DNA from: Aptenodytes patagonicus
Lineage: Eukaryota > Chordata > Aves > Sphenisciformes > Spheniscidae
Assembly (NCBI RefSeq): GCF_965638725.1
Contig: NC_134970.1
Location: forward strand, 4,841,001-4,905,000
DNA: 64,000 nucleotides
Direction: 5' to 3'
Below, piece by piece: positions 13,601 through 22,541 of this stretch. The notes beneath the pieces were generated by a model. It ran no database searches. It was given only the letters and a program-made list of their open reading frames with translations, and had not been told where the DNA came from. Position numbers and translations under genes: made by a program. Every line of letters starts with the position of its first letter. The stretch's first letter is position 1.

Positions 13601-16600
13601 CTGCTAGGATGCATGAAATTAATTAAAAGAGTGAATAAAGCTATCTAGGGAAACCCTGAAGTTATTCCTGCCCTGAGAATAATGCTTCTGGGCTAGGGTA
13701 CTTCCCCAGGGCTAAATTCGAATTTAAAAAAAAAAAAAAAAAGAAACTAAAACCAACCAACCAACCCAAAAAAAAAACCCAACCCAACTCCAAAAAACGA
13801 AAACGAAACCAAAATCAACTACGACCCAAAAGTTCAAGTGGAAGCACGAGCAGTTCTTGGGCTGTTGATCCTTCCCTTTAGCAGTACTGCCTGTGGCCAC
13901 GAGGGGGCAAAGTGGAATACAAGATTGGGTAGTGTTGAGGACAGTGGAAAGACTGATGAGCTCTGGAGAGCGGAGCGGTGAGGGAGTTTGGTCAACTCCT
14001 GTACATGCAAAATGAAGGCTAGTTTTAAAGCGTGCTGAGGTGGTGAGAGAGAGAGAGGGAGGCATCTGGGGGCTTAAATGGTCCAGTTCTGGTGTTAGTT
14101 CCTGTGATGTGGACTCTTAGTCGTTTGAAATTTGGATTCGTTTCATGTGAAGAGTGATTTCAGACTACTGTCATTGTGAACTTGACTCCATTCTGCATCT
14201 GGACAGTAAAGGGCTTTTCAAGATACCTATTTTGAGTTTATACCTTATTACTGATGCCATCTTCTGCAATGAGATCTTTCTGCTATAGCTCTAGGAGATC
14301 CAGGTATAGAGAAGCCTTCAGTCCCTGAAGCTAGTAAGACCCAGCCAGAAGTGTGCTTACGTCTTGAAGTAGGACCTAATGCTGCTGTACATTCACCACT
14401 TGCTGTTCAGAATGGCTTCCTTCATATGCTGGTCCACAGTTACACAGCAGAGCTCTTCATGTCCTTCCTTACCAACCTTGGCCCCTTTCTTGAGGATGAA
14501 ATAATTCCAGAGGTGATCCCCATGGAGATAGAAGTTGTGGATGCCAAAATCACACTGAAGGTGAGTGTATGGAGAACCAGAGATTCCCCCCAGGATGGTA
14601 GCCTGGGCAGAGCTCGCTCGCAAGATTCTGCTTGGGGAAGGATGCTGTGGGATTGCTATGGGCCTCTGTAGAGGTCCTGTTTTCCTGACAGTGTTTTTAT
14701 TTTGCTTCTAAAAACTGCCTTAGGGATGAACGAGTGACACAATGGAATTGTTGAGTGATCGGATTGTGGAGAAATGGGAGCCCGACATTCAGATTCTCTC
14801 CCCAGCTTTGTTGATGACCTGTTTTGCAGACTCAAGGGAAAGAATTAAATATCTCTTCCTCCAAGTGCTTGTGTGAAATAGGAAAAACTTGACCTTTTCT
14901 GTAAACATTTAGAGAATTACAGATGAAAAACATTGCGTAAGAGCTGGTTGATACTTAGGAGGGGGGCACTGATGGAAGTTCTTGATTAAACCTTTTTGAA
15001 AGCCATGTTTGGCTCCACTGACAAGCAGGAACCAGTGTTGCTGCACAGCAGCATGAAAATCTCCAGACTAAGGGATACTGGCATTTTTTGGCTAAGGAAT
15101 ATTGGCTAGGGGTTTGAATCAGGAATTTGTAGGATGACAACTGAGAGAGCCGCCTTCAGGGTGATGGTCGTAGGCCTCTCCTCAACCTTTATTATGGATA
15201 TGACAGAACTTGGTTCTCATCTGTGGGAGTGCTTTCTACACAGATTAAGACTCACATGCAGCCTTGTGTATAAAGCCAGGCTTTTCCATATGGTGGGTGA
15301 CCTTGGTGAGCTCTGGCAGTGCTGCCAATCGGTAACGCTACTCCTGTGAAGGCTGGGGGCAAGGGGAATCCTTTGCAGAGTTGCCAGAGCTGTCACAGCA
15401 GTTAATCTCTTCTCTGCTTTGTTTTCGTCCAGGATGACAGCCCCCAGGTATACCCTACTTCCCCTGGCCCTGTTCCTATCACCTTGGCAGTAGATCACGT
15501 CATTGTGAAGCGCAGAGATGATGGGGTGTTCTGTCTAACAGGTCAGCAACGTCGGGGAAACTTGTTTTGTTCTCCCCCGGCACCCCCCAGGCTGTGCTGG
15601 AGATAGAGCGCTCTGCTGTGCCTGGTGCCAGAGGAGACTGGAACTGAAACGTGATGGTTGCTGCTGGGAAGGATGGGCTCTGGTGTGTGAGCGGTCCCTC
15701 CTTCTGGTGGAAGTGACCGCAGAGAACAGAATGGGCAAATAATCTTCTGTCTTCAGTGCAAGCACCCAGGTCCTTTGGCTGCTCTGCCATGTTAATTGCT
15801 GGATGCATGCATTCCTGCCTCTCTAGTTCTTGCTGCTTTTGTTGTTTTGTTTGGACAGCAAACTTGATACCTAGGGCAGAACAGGTTAATACCTAAAACA
15901 ATGAACTAGCAGCCTGAATTCGTGCCTGATGTTTCCTTGAGCTGACACCGTCAGGACAGATTACTGCTTCTTCCCTTGCTTTAGTTTCTCTGTTTTAAAA
16001 TGGGAATGAGATTCCTCCCTCCTTGCCCCGTTTAAAAAGAGAGAGGGGAGGAAAAAAAAAAAAAAGAAAAAAGTTAAAGTTATTCTTCTTGTCCTGAAAA
16101 CCCTGTTATATAAATGTCCACACCTGAATGTTTTCTATGCTTCTTTCCAGCTCCGCGAGGGGAGGGCTCACCAAAACAGGAAAAACCTGTGTCAGTTCTT
16201 CAGGAACAGAAGGCCCCAGCAGAGTGTGTCTTGGCAGCCCCAGCAGCAGGAACACATGGACTGCAGGTGAGTCACTGCTGCCTGTTGCTGTCTGGACAAC
16301 TAGATAGCTGGCAGTAGGCTGGAAAACTAAGTCTCTTGTCTTCACGTGTTTGCTGGTAGGTGTAGCGCGTTGCAGATAGGGAGTGCACACAAAAGCAGCC
16401 TGTATCCTTTTACAGGCATTCTGAGAAGTAAGGACACCTTGCCCAGCATAAACTCTTGTTCCCTTTCAGAAATGTGGTGGGTTTTCTTTTTCCTGATTGG
16501 CTCCATCTTCCCACTGTGTCCAGTTTCTTGTTAGAAAAACAAGAATCGGGAGGTTCCCACAAAGAAAGAGATGTTTTGTCGGAGTAGAGTAAGTCTTACA

Positions 16601-17787
16601 GCCAGGGAGTTTCAGGTTGCGTAAAGTTTCTGCTATTCCGTTTGAGCTTTCTTTCCGTTTTGATCCATATATCTGGAATTCAGATGACTGGTTTATTTTT
16701 AAATATATAGTGTTCTCTAATTATACTTCCTGTTTGCCAGGTCTACTTGGTAAGTGGATCACTTGCTATGGTAAAATACATATTAAGGGAGCAATGTGGC
16801 TGACTAGATACAGAACTGGACTGGGACTTTGGATTCTGTTCATTAGTTGGTGACACATCACTTCATTTCTCATCTTTCTCTTTTCCATTTTGTGCAGAGA
16901 CTTTCTCCCCATTCATAGCATCTTGTGAAACGGGGCCCTGACCAGAACTGGAGCACATAAGCATCACAGTAGCTTAGCTTCAGTTTATTTTCTGATGTTA
17001 TTGAACTTAGTAGGAACAAATGCAAAGGCTAAGTTCTTGAGTAAAAATATTTCTGACAGCCCAAGGAAAAAACTGTCCCGTGCCATGAAACTGTAGTGGG
17101 ACCTCACTGGCAATGTTTGAGGACAGAACTAACTTTGTTCATGGAGACAAGAAATAGGAATGCCAGGCATCTGCTTGCTCCAGCTATCATCTTAATTTAG
17201 TTAAATTTAATCTTTAGAGGTGTATCAGGACCCCTTATAAAAGAATGCGGATCAGAGCCCAGTATTTTTTTTTTCCTGCTTTCTTTGTATAGTTATCTTC
17301 ACCCAGAATCGGCTAGCTGCTTTGCAGGAAAAAGCCGTGCCCGCTGCAAGTCTTGTTCCTATGTCTAGAAATGTGAAGGGAAGTCTTGGGAGAAAACAGT
17401 CGTTAGACAGCCGTTACTGGCAGCCTGAGCTGACTCTAATGACGGGTATGGAAGTCAGCAGGCACCAGTTGGCAAGTATTTCTGCAGCTCAAACTGGGTC
17501 ACGTTGTCAGTGAGCTTTGTGTGGTTGTGTCACGTAGTGTAATTCATCTCAAAAGCTCCTGCTTTGGTTTTCCTCTTTGAGCAGATCGGTGTAGTCGGAT
17601 CTGCCCTGCTCTTTACCTTTGAAAACTCCTGGTTTGTTTTTTCTCCGCTTGTCTCTTGTAGTTAAAGGAAGTGCCAGAGTTGCAAAGGGAGCTTCAGACC
17701 ATGAAAATAGCCCTTGCAGAAGCCAACATGGACAAGGCTCGCCTTCTGCAGGAGATTAGGAAATACAATCCCCTCTTCCAGCTTTGA
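1623..17787 (+). CDS. BLTP3A: BLTP3A (UHRF1BP1), bridge-like lipid transfer protein 3A, 5'-partial, 19 exons
   Basis: Nineteen exons with GT-AG borders and matching phases join into 1403 codons plus stop: 1623-1661, 2117-2208, 2419-2608, 3051-3191, 3762-3932, 5416-5593, 6657-6743, 7351-7515, 8018-8160, 8928-9069, 9473-9666, 10407-11956, 12202-12398, 12915-13066, 13175-13322, 14289-14560, 15433-15541, 16151-16266, 17662-17787. The human protein is about 1440 residues; only the first ~70 residues (start of the chorein domain) are missing here. Family knowledge: BLTP3A is a VPS13/ATG2-like rod with a hydrophobic groove that carries lipids between membranes and acts on late endocytic/lysosomal compartments. 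Visible here are the chorein continuation (IQWTKLKTHPICL), a long beta-rich middle, a Ser/Thr-rich loop, an amphipathic 11-residue repeat and a C-terminal coiled coil ending EIRKYNPLFQL. Recognition is very secure; single exon edges carry small uncertainty. Confidence 0.95.
2117..2208 (+). CDS. BLTP3A: BLTP3A exon
   Basis: The exon encodes YLDKVEVEMRTCEEPRPPNG followed by about ten more residues. The acceptor is TTCCAG and the donor GTCAGA, whose +3 C makes it weak. It ends in phase 2; the serine codon completes in the next exon. Confidence 0.9.
2419..2608 (+). CDS. BLTP3A: BLTP3A exon
   Basis: The exon encodes EYGFAEKVVEGMFIVVNSIT and continues through SFELWQLQGYSVNP to ITDPQRGE. These are the first repeating beta-groove elements after the chorein motif. 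It is bounded by CTTTGCAG and GTAAGG and ends in phase 0. Confidence 0.93.
3051..3191 (+). CDS. BLTP3A: BLTP3A exon
   Basis: The 141-nt exon encodes VLTFKELTWQTLRIEADATD through RIQISLKRR. The acceptor is TGGGTAG and the donor GTGAGA, with both borders in phase 0. Confidence 0.93.
3762..3932 (+). CDS. BLTP3A: BLTP3A exon
   Basis: The 171-nt exon encodes TKDCNVMASKLMFLLDDLLW, then VLTDSQLKAMMKYAESLSEA and a basic tail ending PESVQ. It is bounded by GTTTCAG and GTGAGC, phase 0 at both ends. Confidence 0.93.
3933..4990 (+). other. BLTP3A intron, part before the pyrimidine repeat
   Basis: This is the first kilobase of a 1.48-kb intron. I saw ordinary unique sequence with a short T-rich tract near 4458 and no recognisable element. 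Confidence 0.5.
4991..5362 (+). repeat. Perfect 12-bp tandem repeat, homopyrimidine mirror repeat, 31 copies
   Basis: The unit TTTTCTCTTCTC repeats 31 times without a visible substitution over 372 bp; a partial CTC precedes it and a C-rich run follows. Every base on this strand is a pyrimidine. The unit reads the same forward and backward when rotated, so the whole tract is a mirror repeat, the class that can fold into intramolecular triplex (H-DNA). It lies in a BLTP3A intron and ends 53 bp before the exon at 5416. Its uniformity suggests recent expansion, and its length may vary between individuals or assemblies. The Leu-Leu-Phe-Ser reading frame across it is an artefact. Confidence 0.97.
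5416..5593 (+). CDS. BLTP3A: BLTP3A exon downstream of the pyrimidine repeat
   Basis: The exon encodes a Ser/Pro-rich linker (ITPPAPSTQQSWSQPFG) and then ESSYHLLISRLDLHICDDSH. It follows TCTAATAG, ends before GTAACT and ends in phase 1. Its 178-nt length is not a multiple of three, so skipping it would shift the frame. Confidence 0.92.
5594..6656 (+). other. BLTP3A intron, nothing recognised
   Basis: This 1063-bp intron is flanked by coding exons of matching phase. It contains unique sequence with no motif or repeat I could identify. Confidence 0.5.
6657..6743 (+). CDS. BLTP3A: BLTP3A exon
   Basis: The 87-nt exon encodes GTLKHGMLGGAMQLTFRRMA followed by FDYYPFHRA. It is bounded by CCGCAG and GTAGGG and is in phase 1 at both ends, so skipping it would keep the frame. 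Confidence 0.92.
7351..7515 (+). CDS. BLTP3A: BLTP3A exon
   Basis: The exon encodes GDACKHWVRYSEAMETRGQW and continues to FKRKP. It is bounded by TTCATGCAG and GTAATG, phase 1 at both ends. Confidence 0.92.
8018..8160 (+). CDS. BLTP3A: BLTP3A exon
   Basis: The exon encodes a Pro/Arg-rich linker (DTSLSPHRSPLEKGR) and then RLRSSCVVVRVDDLDIHQ, the start of the next groove module. It is bounded by CCCCACAG and GTAGGG and ends in phase 0. Confidence 0.92.
8928..9069 (+). CDS. BLTP3A: BLTP3A exon
   Basis: The exon encodes VSTAGQQSKKPSTLLSCSRK through VSAIHIEFTEYYFPDNQDFP. It is bounded by GTTTTCAG and GTAATA and ends in phase 1. Confidence 0.93.
9473..9666 (+). CDS. BLTP3A: BLTP3A exon
   Basis: The exon encodes VPCPNLYVQLNGLMLTLDTA through LYRSLEQFKAIYKLEDSG to DGFRMK. 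It is bounded by CATTCTAG and GTACCA and ends in phase 0. Confidence 0.93.
10407..11956 (+). CDS. BLTP3A: BLTP3A large central exon (1550 nt)
   Basis: This is the largest exon, covering residues ~515-1030 of the fragment. The first part carries groove modules (MTATNTRHAPFCSCQDLQSL, FPLSIWACLP, HVKVRLNHYQYLVLLRMKEV). A long acidic, Ser/Thr/Pro-rich and probably disordered stretch follows (about 11330-11760). Then come IPLKNIEVELSSAL and three 11-residue amphipathic repeats at 11808-11906. The exon ends LSLPPAK, where the final lysine codon is split (AA|G) at the GTAAGT donor. The apparent stop just after 11956 lies in the intron. The acceptor is CATGTAG. Confidence 0.95.
12202..12398 (+). CDS. 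BLTP3A: BLTP3A exon with candidate LIR motif
   Basis: The exon encodes a Gly-rich linker, SRMRFFSMKRTASQHSFDAT and an acidic stretch containing SDGFVMLTDS. FVML at 12377-12388 fits the aromatic-x-x-hydrophobic LC3-interacting pattern with acidic residues in front. It follows a T-rich tract ending GGTAG and is bounded by GTAACA. Confidence 0.9.
12915..13066 (+). CDS. BLTP3A: BLTP3A exon, disordered linker
   Basis: The exon encodes the linker EASLDPLPSGHLPQIHND and continues to SEDPSLQL. Reading phase supports the borders TTTCAG and GTCAGA, although the donor is a poor match to consensus. Confidence in the 3' edge is lower than for neighbouring exons. Confidence 0.8.
13175..13322 (+). CDS. BLTP3A: BLTP3A exon
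   Basis: The exon encodes VSVLVLKMNEVNCGIEARGD through MWQYLRGYL, a late groove module. It is bounded by GTTTCAG and GTAAGT and ends in phase 1. Confidence 0.93.
13722..13812 (+). repeat. A-rich / AACC low-complexity tract
   Basis: An A run is followed by CCAA/ACCC-type short repeats and further A runs within a BLTP3A intron. It resembles a degenerated poly(A)-derived simple repeat. A similar A/C-rich tract lies at 50638-50697. Confidence 0.8.
14289..14560 (+). CDS. BLTP3A: BLTP3A exon with possible tandem acceptor
   Basis: The exon encodes GDPGIEKPSVPEASKTQPEV through LEVGPNAAVHSPLAVQNGFL to DAKITLK. Two AGs (14287-14288 and 14293-14294) are six bases apart and both keep the frame; the longer form adds two residues (ALGD versus GD). 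The donor is GTGAGT and the exon ends in phase 0. Confidence 0.88.
15433..15541 (+). CDS. BLTP3A: BLTP3A exon
   Basis: The exon encodes DDSPQVYPTSPGPVPITLAV then DHVIVKRRDDGVFCLT. It is bounded by CGTCCAG and GTCAGC and ends in phase 1. Confidence 0.92.
16151..16266 (+). CDS. BLTP3A: BLTP3A exon, C-terminal linker
   Basis: The exon encodes a low-complexity linker (APRGEGSPKQEKPVSVLQEQ to AAGTHGLQ). It is bounded by TTTCCAG and GTGAGT and ends in phase 0. Sequence similarity to the human protein is weak, as expected for a linker, so support comes mainly from phase and splice sites. Confidence 0.85.
16786..16895 (+). repeat. MIR/core-SINE-like relic
   Basis: A diverged stretch in the last BLTP3A intron follows the order of the MIR consensus: GAGCAATGTGGCTGACTAG, then GGACTGGGACTTTGGATTC, then a segment resembling the TGTGACCTTGGGCAAGTCACTT region, then a TTTCTCATC segment. 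The orientation is plus. The match is from memory of the consensus and is eroded. Confidence 0.45.
17662..17787 (+). CDS. BLTP3A: BLTP3A terminal coding exon, coiled coil and stop
   Basis: The exon encodes LKEVPELQRELQTMKIALAE, a heptad-type helix, then ANMDKARLLQEIRKYNPLFQL and TGA at 17785-17787. The highly conserved end motif (EIRKYNP) fixes the terminus of the protein. The acceptor is CTTGTAG. Confidence 0.95.
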   Translation, partial: LKEVPELQRELQTMKIALAEANMDKARLLQEIRKYNPLFQL

Positions 17788-20700
17788 CAGTGAAGGCGCA
17801 GGCTGCAGCTGCTCAGGAGGAGCGGAGACCACCACCAGCACTAAGGCGGCTAGTTTGATTATATTGCTGCTAAACGGGTCAACCTCCTGGAGACTGATCG
17901 CCTCAAAGAATGGAAACCAACTGTGATTGCAAAATGAACTTGAAAGAGGGAGAAAGGAAGGAAGGAAGGCCTGGCTGAGCAACAGGGAAGGAACGAGGAG
18001 TTGTTACCTGTTTGCAGCCACTTTCCTCTGTCCTGGCAGTATGGTGCTGCCTCTGTCGCTGAACCAGGGCAGTGGCCAGCCTACAAACAAAAGGTCAGAA
18101 GTTGGGGGGGGACACCCCATGTCTATTCATCCATACGGTGGCAGTGACAGTGTGCTTTCATGGTAACGTCTAGAGATGATCTGTGTTGGGGTTTCTGCTT
18201 CTTTCAGCCTTGTGTTCTCGCCCAATCATGCACGCCAAAGAACACAGGAAAAGGAACATAGTTACTTCGCCACATCAGGAATGACAGAGAATAGGTATGG
18301 CAGAAAACATTGCTCAGAGCTCTGATGTGAAAGCATGTGTACTATCACATGAAAAACAGAAACAGGAGGTCGGTGGGTGTGGGAGATGCAGAAGGGATTT
18401 CCCCCCTGTGGAGTAAGGGGGCTACAGCTCACTATTCCCTCAAGAACAGGGTCAGGATAGTAAAGAAAGTCCTTCAGACTTCTTTTTCCACCAGTAATTT
18501 GTTGTGTCAAGACAGAATCGGTAGTGTATTAGACTTAGTCTAGTTCATTCTCACTTAATCCCGCAACATTTGGCTTTATTGATGCAGGAACACAAAGGAA
18601 TTAATTTATTTCATGACAAAGTACTGTTTAAACTTTCTTTAATTTTACTGTCAGAGAACAGGGGTGAAGGAAGTTGGTTAAGTCACAGAATGAGATGACC
18701 TGTGTGTTTTCTTTGGGATGCACGCTGTCCTCAAACCATTGTATGCCAGAGTTTCACCAGTGGAGAGCTGGCCGCACAAGAAAATAGCTGTCTGCGTTCC
18801 TGCACGGTTGTGTATTTTTATTAGCACTGAGCACATGCCTGATCTTAAATGTCTTTTAACAGAGATGTTGGTATGTGGGTCAGGAGAAGGGTGCTGACCA
18901 GGCCCCCTTGGGTGGAGGCTGACACTATTAACTGCTCACTACGGGGTGGAGATGAAACAGTAGCTGCTGGGTTGAGCATGGTTTGTATTCTCGCCTTTTC
19001 TGGAGCTGCTTCCCTGAAGAGGAAGAAGTCTCTGTGGTCAGTGACTGACTTAATTTATAAAGAAATAGTCTCTACAAGTGTGGAGGGGAAAAAAAGAAAA
19101 CCCTAGTAAAATAAGAAGTAAACGCTAATTTTAAAAAGGAAAAAAAGGAAATGTCATTTATGAACTGCAAGAATCAAATTCACTCCTGGTACCTGGTTTC
19201 TTTGCTCTGCTAGTCCGGGCAATACGTGGTCGATGTGCTGAAGAAGGAAGCAGCCGTAAGGGGCAGTTGTAAAGGGAGGAGCTGTTCCAGAGGAGAATTT
19301 GCTCTGTGTTCTGATACAGAAAGGGGTGACTTTCAGCCCCCTCTGTGTTATGGATGAATGCCTGTTCCCTCCCCTGTTATACACAGCATCTTTACTGTGT
19401 GCAGAGTTTGTTGGATTTTATCTTATTTCAAACTTTGATTTGGATTTTTCCAGATGCATTTTGTGTTTGTGTACATGTCCCATTTCTGATGCACGGGCTT
19501 TTCAGTGCACGTAAAACAGGTAGCGATTGCCACACGCTAAGCGCTAGGAAAAGTGACAGATTATACGCGATTCTCCTTTATTAATCAGATGAAAACTTCA
19601 CTTGTCTATAAAGGTTAGGTAACCCTTATTGTGTTTTTCAGCTGAACACATTCCCCAAAACATTCATCTATTGGGTTTTTTTTCTGTTTTTTTCTATGTA
19701 AGCATTACTCCACTGAAATTAGTTCAGCTAAAGTAATACAAGATTTTAATCCTGCTCACTATGCAAGGAGCGGCCTCTGATTTACAAGCCATGATGAGTT
19801 GAGGCCTGGAAACTACGCAAAAGAAAGCAAATAACTTGGGAGTTAAGTTTGTTTTTCCTACCGTGCTCGTATATACTTGTCCCTTTGCCCAGGCCTGGAG
19901 CTGTTGAACACTTCCCCTTAAGAGGCACTCCTGAGATCATTTTAGTTCTTCTCTAGCTCTAGGGGAAACAGGGACATATTTACAGCGCGAGGCTGGATGT
20001 GGAGGCACTGCTGTCTGTGGTTTGCGGGGAGCCAAGAGTGAATTCCTTGTGGTCGTTAGCTTTCACTTTGAAAAAAGAGGGTATAGAAGAGAGGGATGGT
20101 GATTAAAACGACTGTCACTCTTAAGATGATCATCTTAATTCCCTGGTTTACTCCATTAGACTGAAGGTAGCTTTGAATAACAGTTGTTGGAATTAGTCCT
20201 TGCATGCTAGGTTTGAGCAGACAGCCTTGGGGCAGGCTGTACTGGCGGAGTCCAGTATTTCTGCCAGGATCTGAGTGACCGGTGCCTACAGCCGGACATG
20301 ACACTGGCAGCGAGAGCCTGACCTTCCTTCTAGAACCTCTGGAAGCAGGCAGCCATAAATGAATTAACAGGAGGGGTACTTGCCTTTGGCAGAAGCATGG
20401 GAGCTGAGCTGCAGGAGGCTTCACGCTCACCACCCACTTAGCCTGGGCTAGCTCTGATGTTTGGATGCTGTGACTTCTGCCGGTTGCTTTCCCTCCTCCA
20501 CGGGAGAGGATGACTCCTCCTCGTTCCTGTTCGACAACCTGGCTGTTTTCTCTGGAGCACGTTCTGTGACCCATCCCCTGCTCAACGCAGCCGTTGACAG
20601 GATAGATTTGTGGTGCTGCCTGTGATGGAAAGTGTGCTAGAGCAGCCCGCCAGGCCTGCTCTCGAGGGGAAAATGCACTTTAACTTTTTAAGCGTCAGCG

Positions 20701-21750
20701 GGCATTTCCTTCACCAATACTGCCTCGTGCGTAGAAGAATTCAGAAGTAAAAGCAGGGGTTCTGAAACGCAAGTCACCTTCCGTAGTAAATAAGACTCTT
20801 GCTGTGAGTCCTCATAGCAAGAGAGAAAGGAGGTAACAAAGCATCTAGGTATCTAGACTTGCTGTGAAACAAACCTGTATGCGAACAGCTCACTGTAAGT
20901 ACCATTACGAACTGCACAAAGCCAACACAAGCAGGAGTTGAGCTTTGTTTAGTCAAACAGTTTAGTGCTTCTGTGCTTGCTCCCTCTTCCTGTGTGAAGC
21001 AAGAAATATAGGAATGCTTGCCTTGGTGGAATGCGATGGTATTCTTACTTTTTATTCACTAATTGCTTGAAAATGGGAGGTTTCTTTCTTCGCTTTCAAA
21101 TTTTCATGACTTTTTGTTTGAGTAGGTGTCCAGCTTCACCTCCAGCCAGCTTGGGAAACAAGTAGGGTGCAGAGAGTTTCCTCGGACAGGGTGCCTACTT
21201 GCTGTGTCACACAGCTCCTTACCACTCCTTCCCACGTGTGCCGACTGAACAGGGCTGGGGCCAAGCTGTTTACAGCAAACTTCTTGCTCCGGCAACTCAA
21301 GTCAGCTGGTTTTGTTTTAAGAATTAAAGCACTTCGATTGTTTTAAGTATCAGTAAAAAGTACTGTAAAACAAAATCCACGTCCTTGCTACAGGGCGTAC
21401 GTGTGGGAGGACAGAAACTCCCCTGTCTCCACTGATGGTGATTAGCAAAGTTTACTTTGTAGAGCCTTTTACTTAAGGACTCTTTCTGTGTTACGATGAG
21501 AGCCAACTTAATCCTTTGTGTAACTATACCACAGTTACCCTAGGAAGAGCACATGGCCTCGGCATCTGTTACATTTAGTTAGAAGAAGCGTGCTCAGAGG
21601 GGACTACTGTATGTACAGGTGGGTAACGTGCAAGTCTGAACTTGAATTTGAGTTTTCGGCAGTATTGGAACTTTGTTGCAGTATATTTCCACTCATGCAT
21701 TTATTGGTTCTATGAACCATGAAAAGAAATTAAACTTGTTAACCTCCTCA
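17788..21750 (+). other. BLTP3A: Probable BLTP3A 3'UTR and downstream sequence
   Basis: About 4 kb separates the BLTP3A stop from the TAF11 3' end, and no convincing gene lies in it. A single long 3'UTR is the simplest reading. The best late poly(A) signal is ATTAAA at 21729-21734; another ATTAAA lies near 21324. A shorter 3'UTR cannot be excluded without transcript data. Confidence 0.5.
21729..21734 (+). terminator. BLTP3A: Candidate BLTP3A poly(A) signal (ATTAAA)
   Basis: The common variant hexamer ATTAAA is the last plausible plus-strand signal before the TAF11 3' end, with TG- and T-rich sequence downstream. No transcript evidence is available. Confidence 0.35.
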
Positions 21751-22047
21751 CAGGCTTATGCCTCTTTTCCCCCCCTTCCCCTTCCTCACTGTACCGTTTT
21801 CTAGACAGCTCCATAAAACTGGCTTTGGGAAGAGCAGCTGAGTGATGACTTCAGAAGCATCAGCTTTCAGCATGCGTTCCCTTGCTTATGCTAATGGAAC
21901 AATACATGCCTGAGGCAAGGCGAAGCTTCAGGAGCGTGTCAGGGTTGGTTGAGACAGATCATCACGTCGCGCTCCCCCTACTTTGAATCACACAAACACC
22001 ATTACACAACTAGTATTTCCCAGCAAGACTAAGAATACAATAACAAG

Positions 22048-22053
22048 TTTAAT
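22048..22053 (-). terminator. TAF11: Candidate TAF11 poly(A) signal (ATTAAA on minus strand)
   Basis: TTTAAT on the plus strand reads ATTAAA for TAF11 and lies about 360 bp beyond its stop codon. An alternative AATAAA on the minus strand is at 21700-21705. Which is used cannot be told from sequence. Confidence 0.45.
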
Positions 22054-22410
22054 GTACAAAAAAAAAAAGACACTTCTGTACATAGACACTGCTACATCTG
22101 TGCCAGCAGAAAGCATGATCCTGATGAGCAAATACACTGAAGACCTTGAACGTTCCTACCCCCTGCTCTGTTGAAGCAGGGGAGCCCAAGGCTCCAGGTC
22201 AGGGATTTGGCTCCTGCCTGCTTCTGCGTAGTGCTGGGATGACAAGCCAGACTTCAGCAGTGACGGCAGGAAGCCTCCCTGCAGTCACTTAAGTCTGTAC
22301 GCAACGCTCCTGAGGGAGCTTCAGTCTCGTAGCTCTGCTGTAACTGTTGTGAGGTTCACAACAGGAAGCTTGTTTTAACCTCTGTCTCCTCTTGCTGCTC
22401 TTGGGACACT

Positions 22411-22541
22411 TCAGTGGAAGATGATCTTCTTATATTTGGAATTGGGGATCTGTCCTCGTGACTTGAGCCTCCTGACCGCCTCTCGCATGTGTTTGGGCTG
22501 CAGAGGTGGCAGCTCCCCCCACTTCTCGCACACATCCAGTG
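22411..22541 (-). CDS. TAF11: TAF11 exon 5, C-terminus of histone fold
   Basis: The exon encodes [20 protein letters not shown], then [20 protein letters not shown] and IFH before TGA (TCA on plus at 22411-22413). The minus-strand acceptor is TTTAG. The alanine codon is split with the previous exon. Confidence 0.95.
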
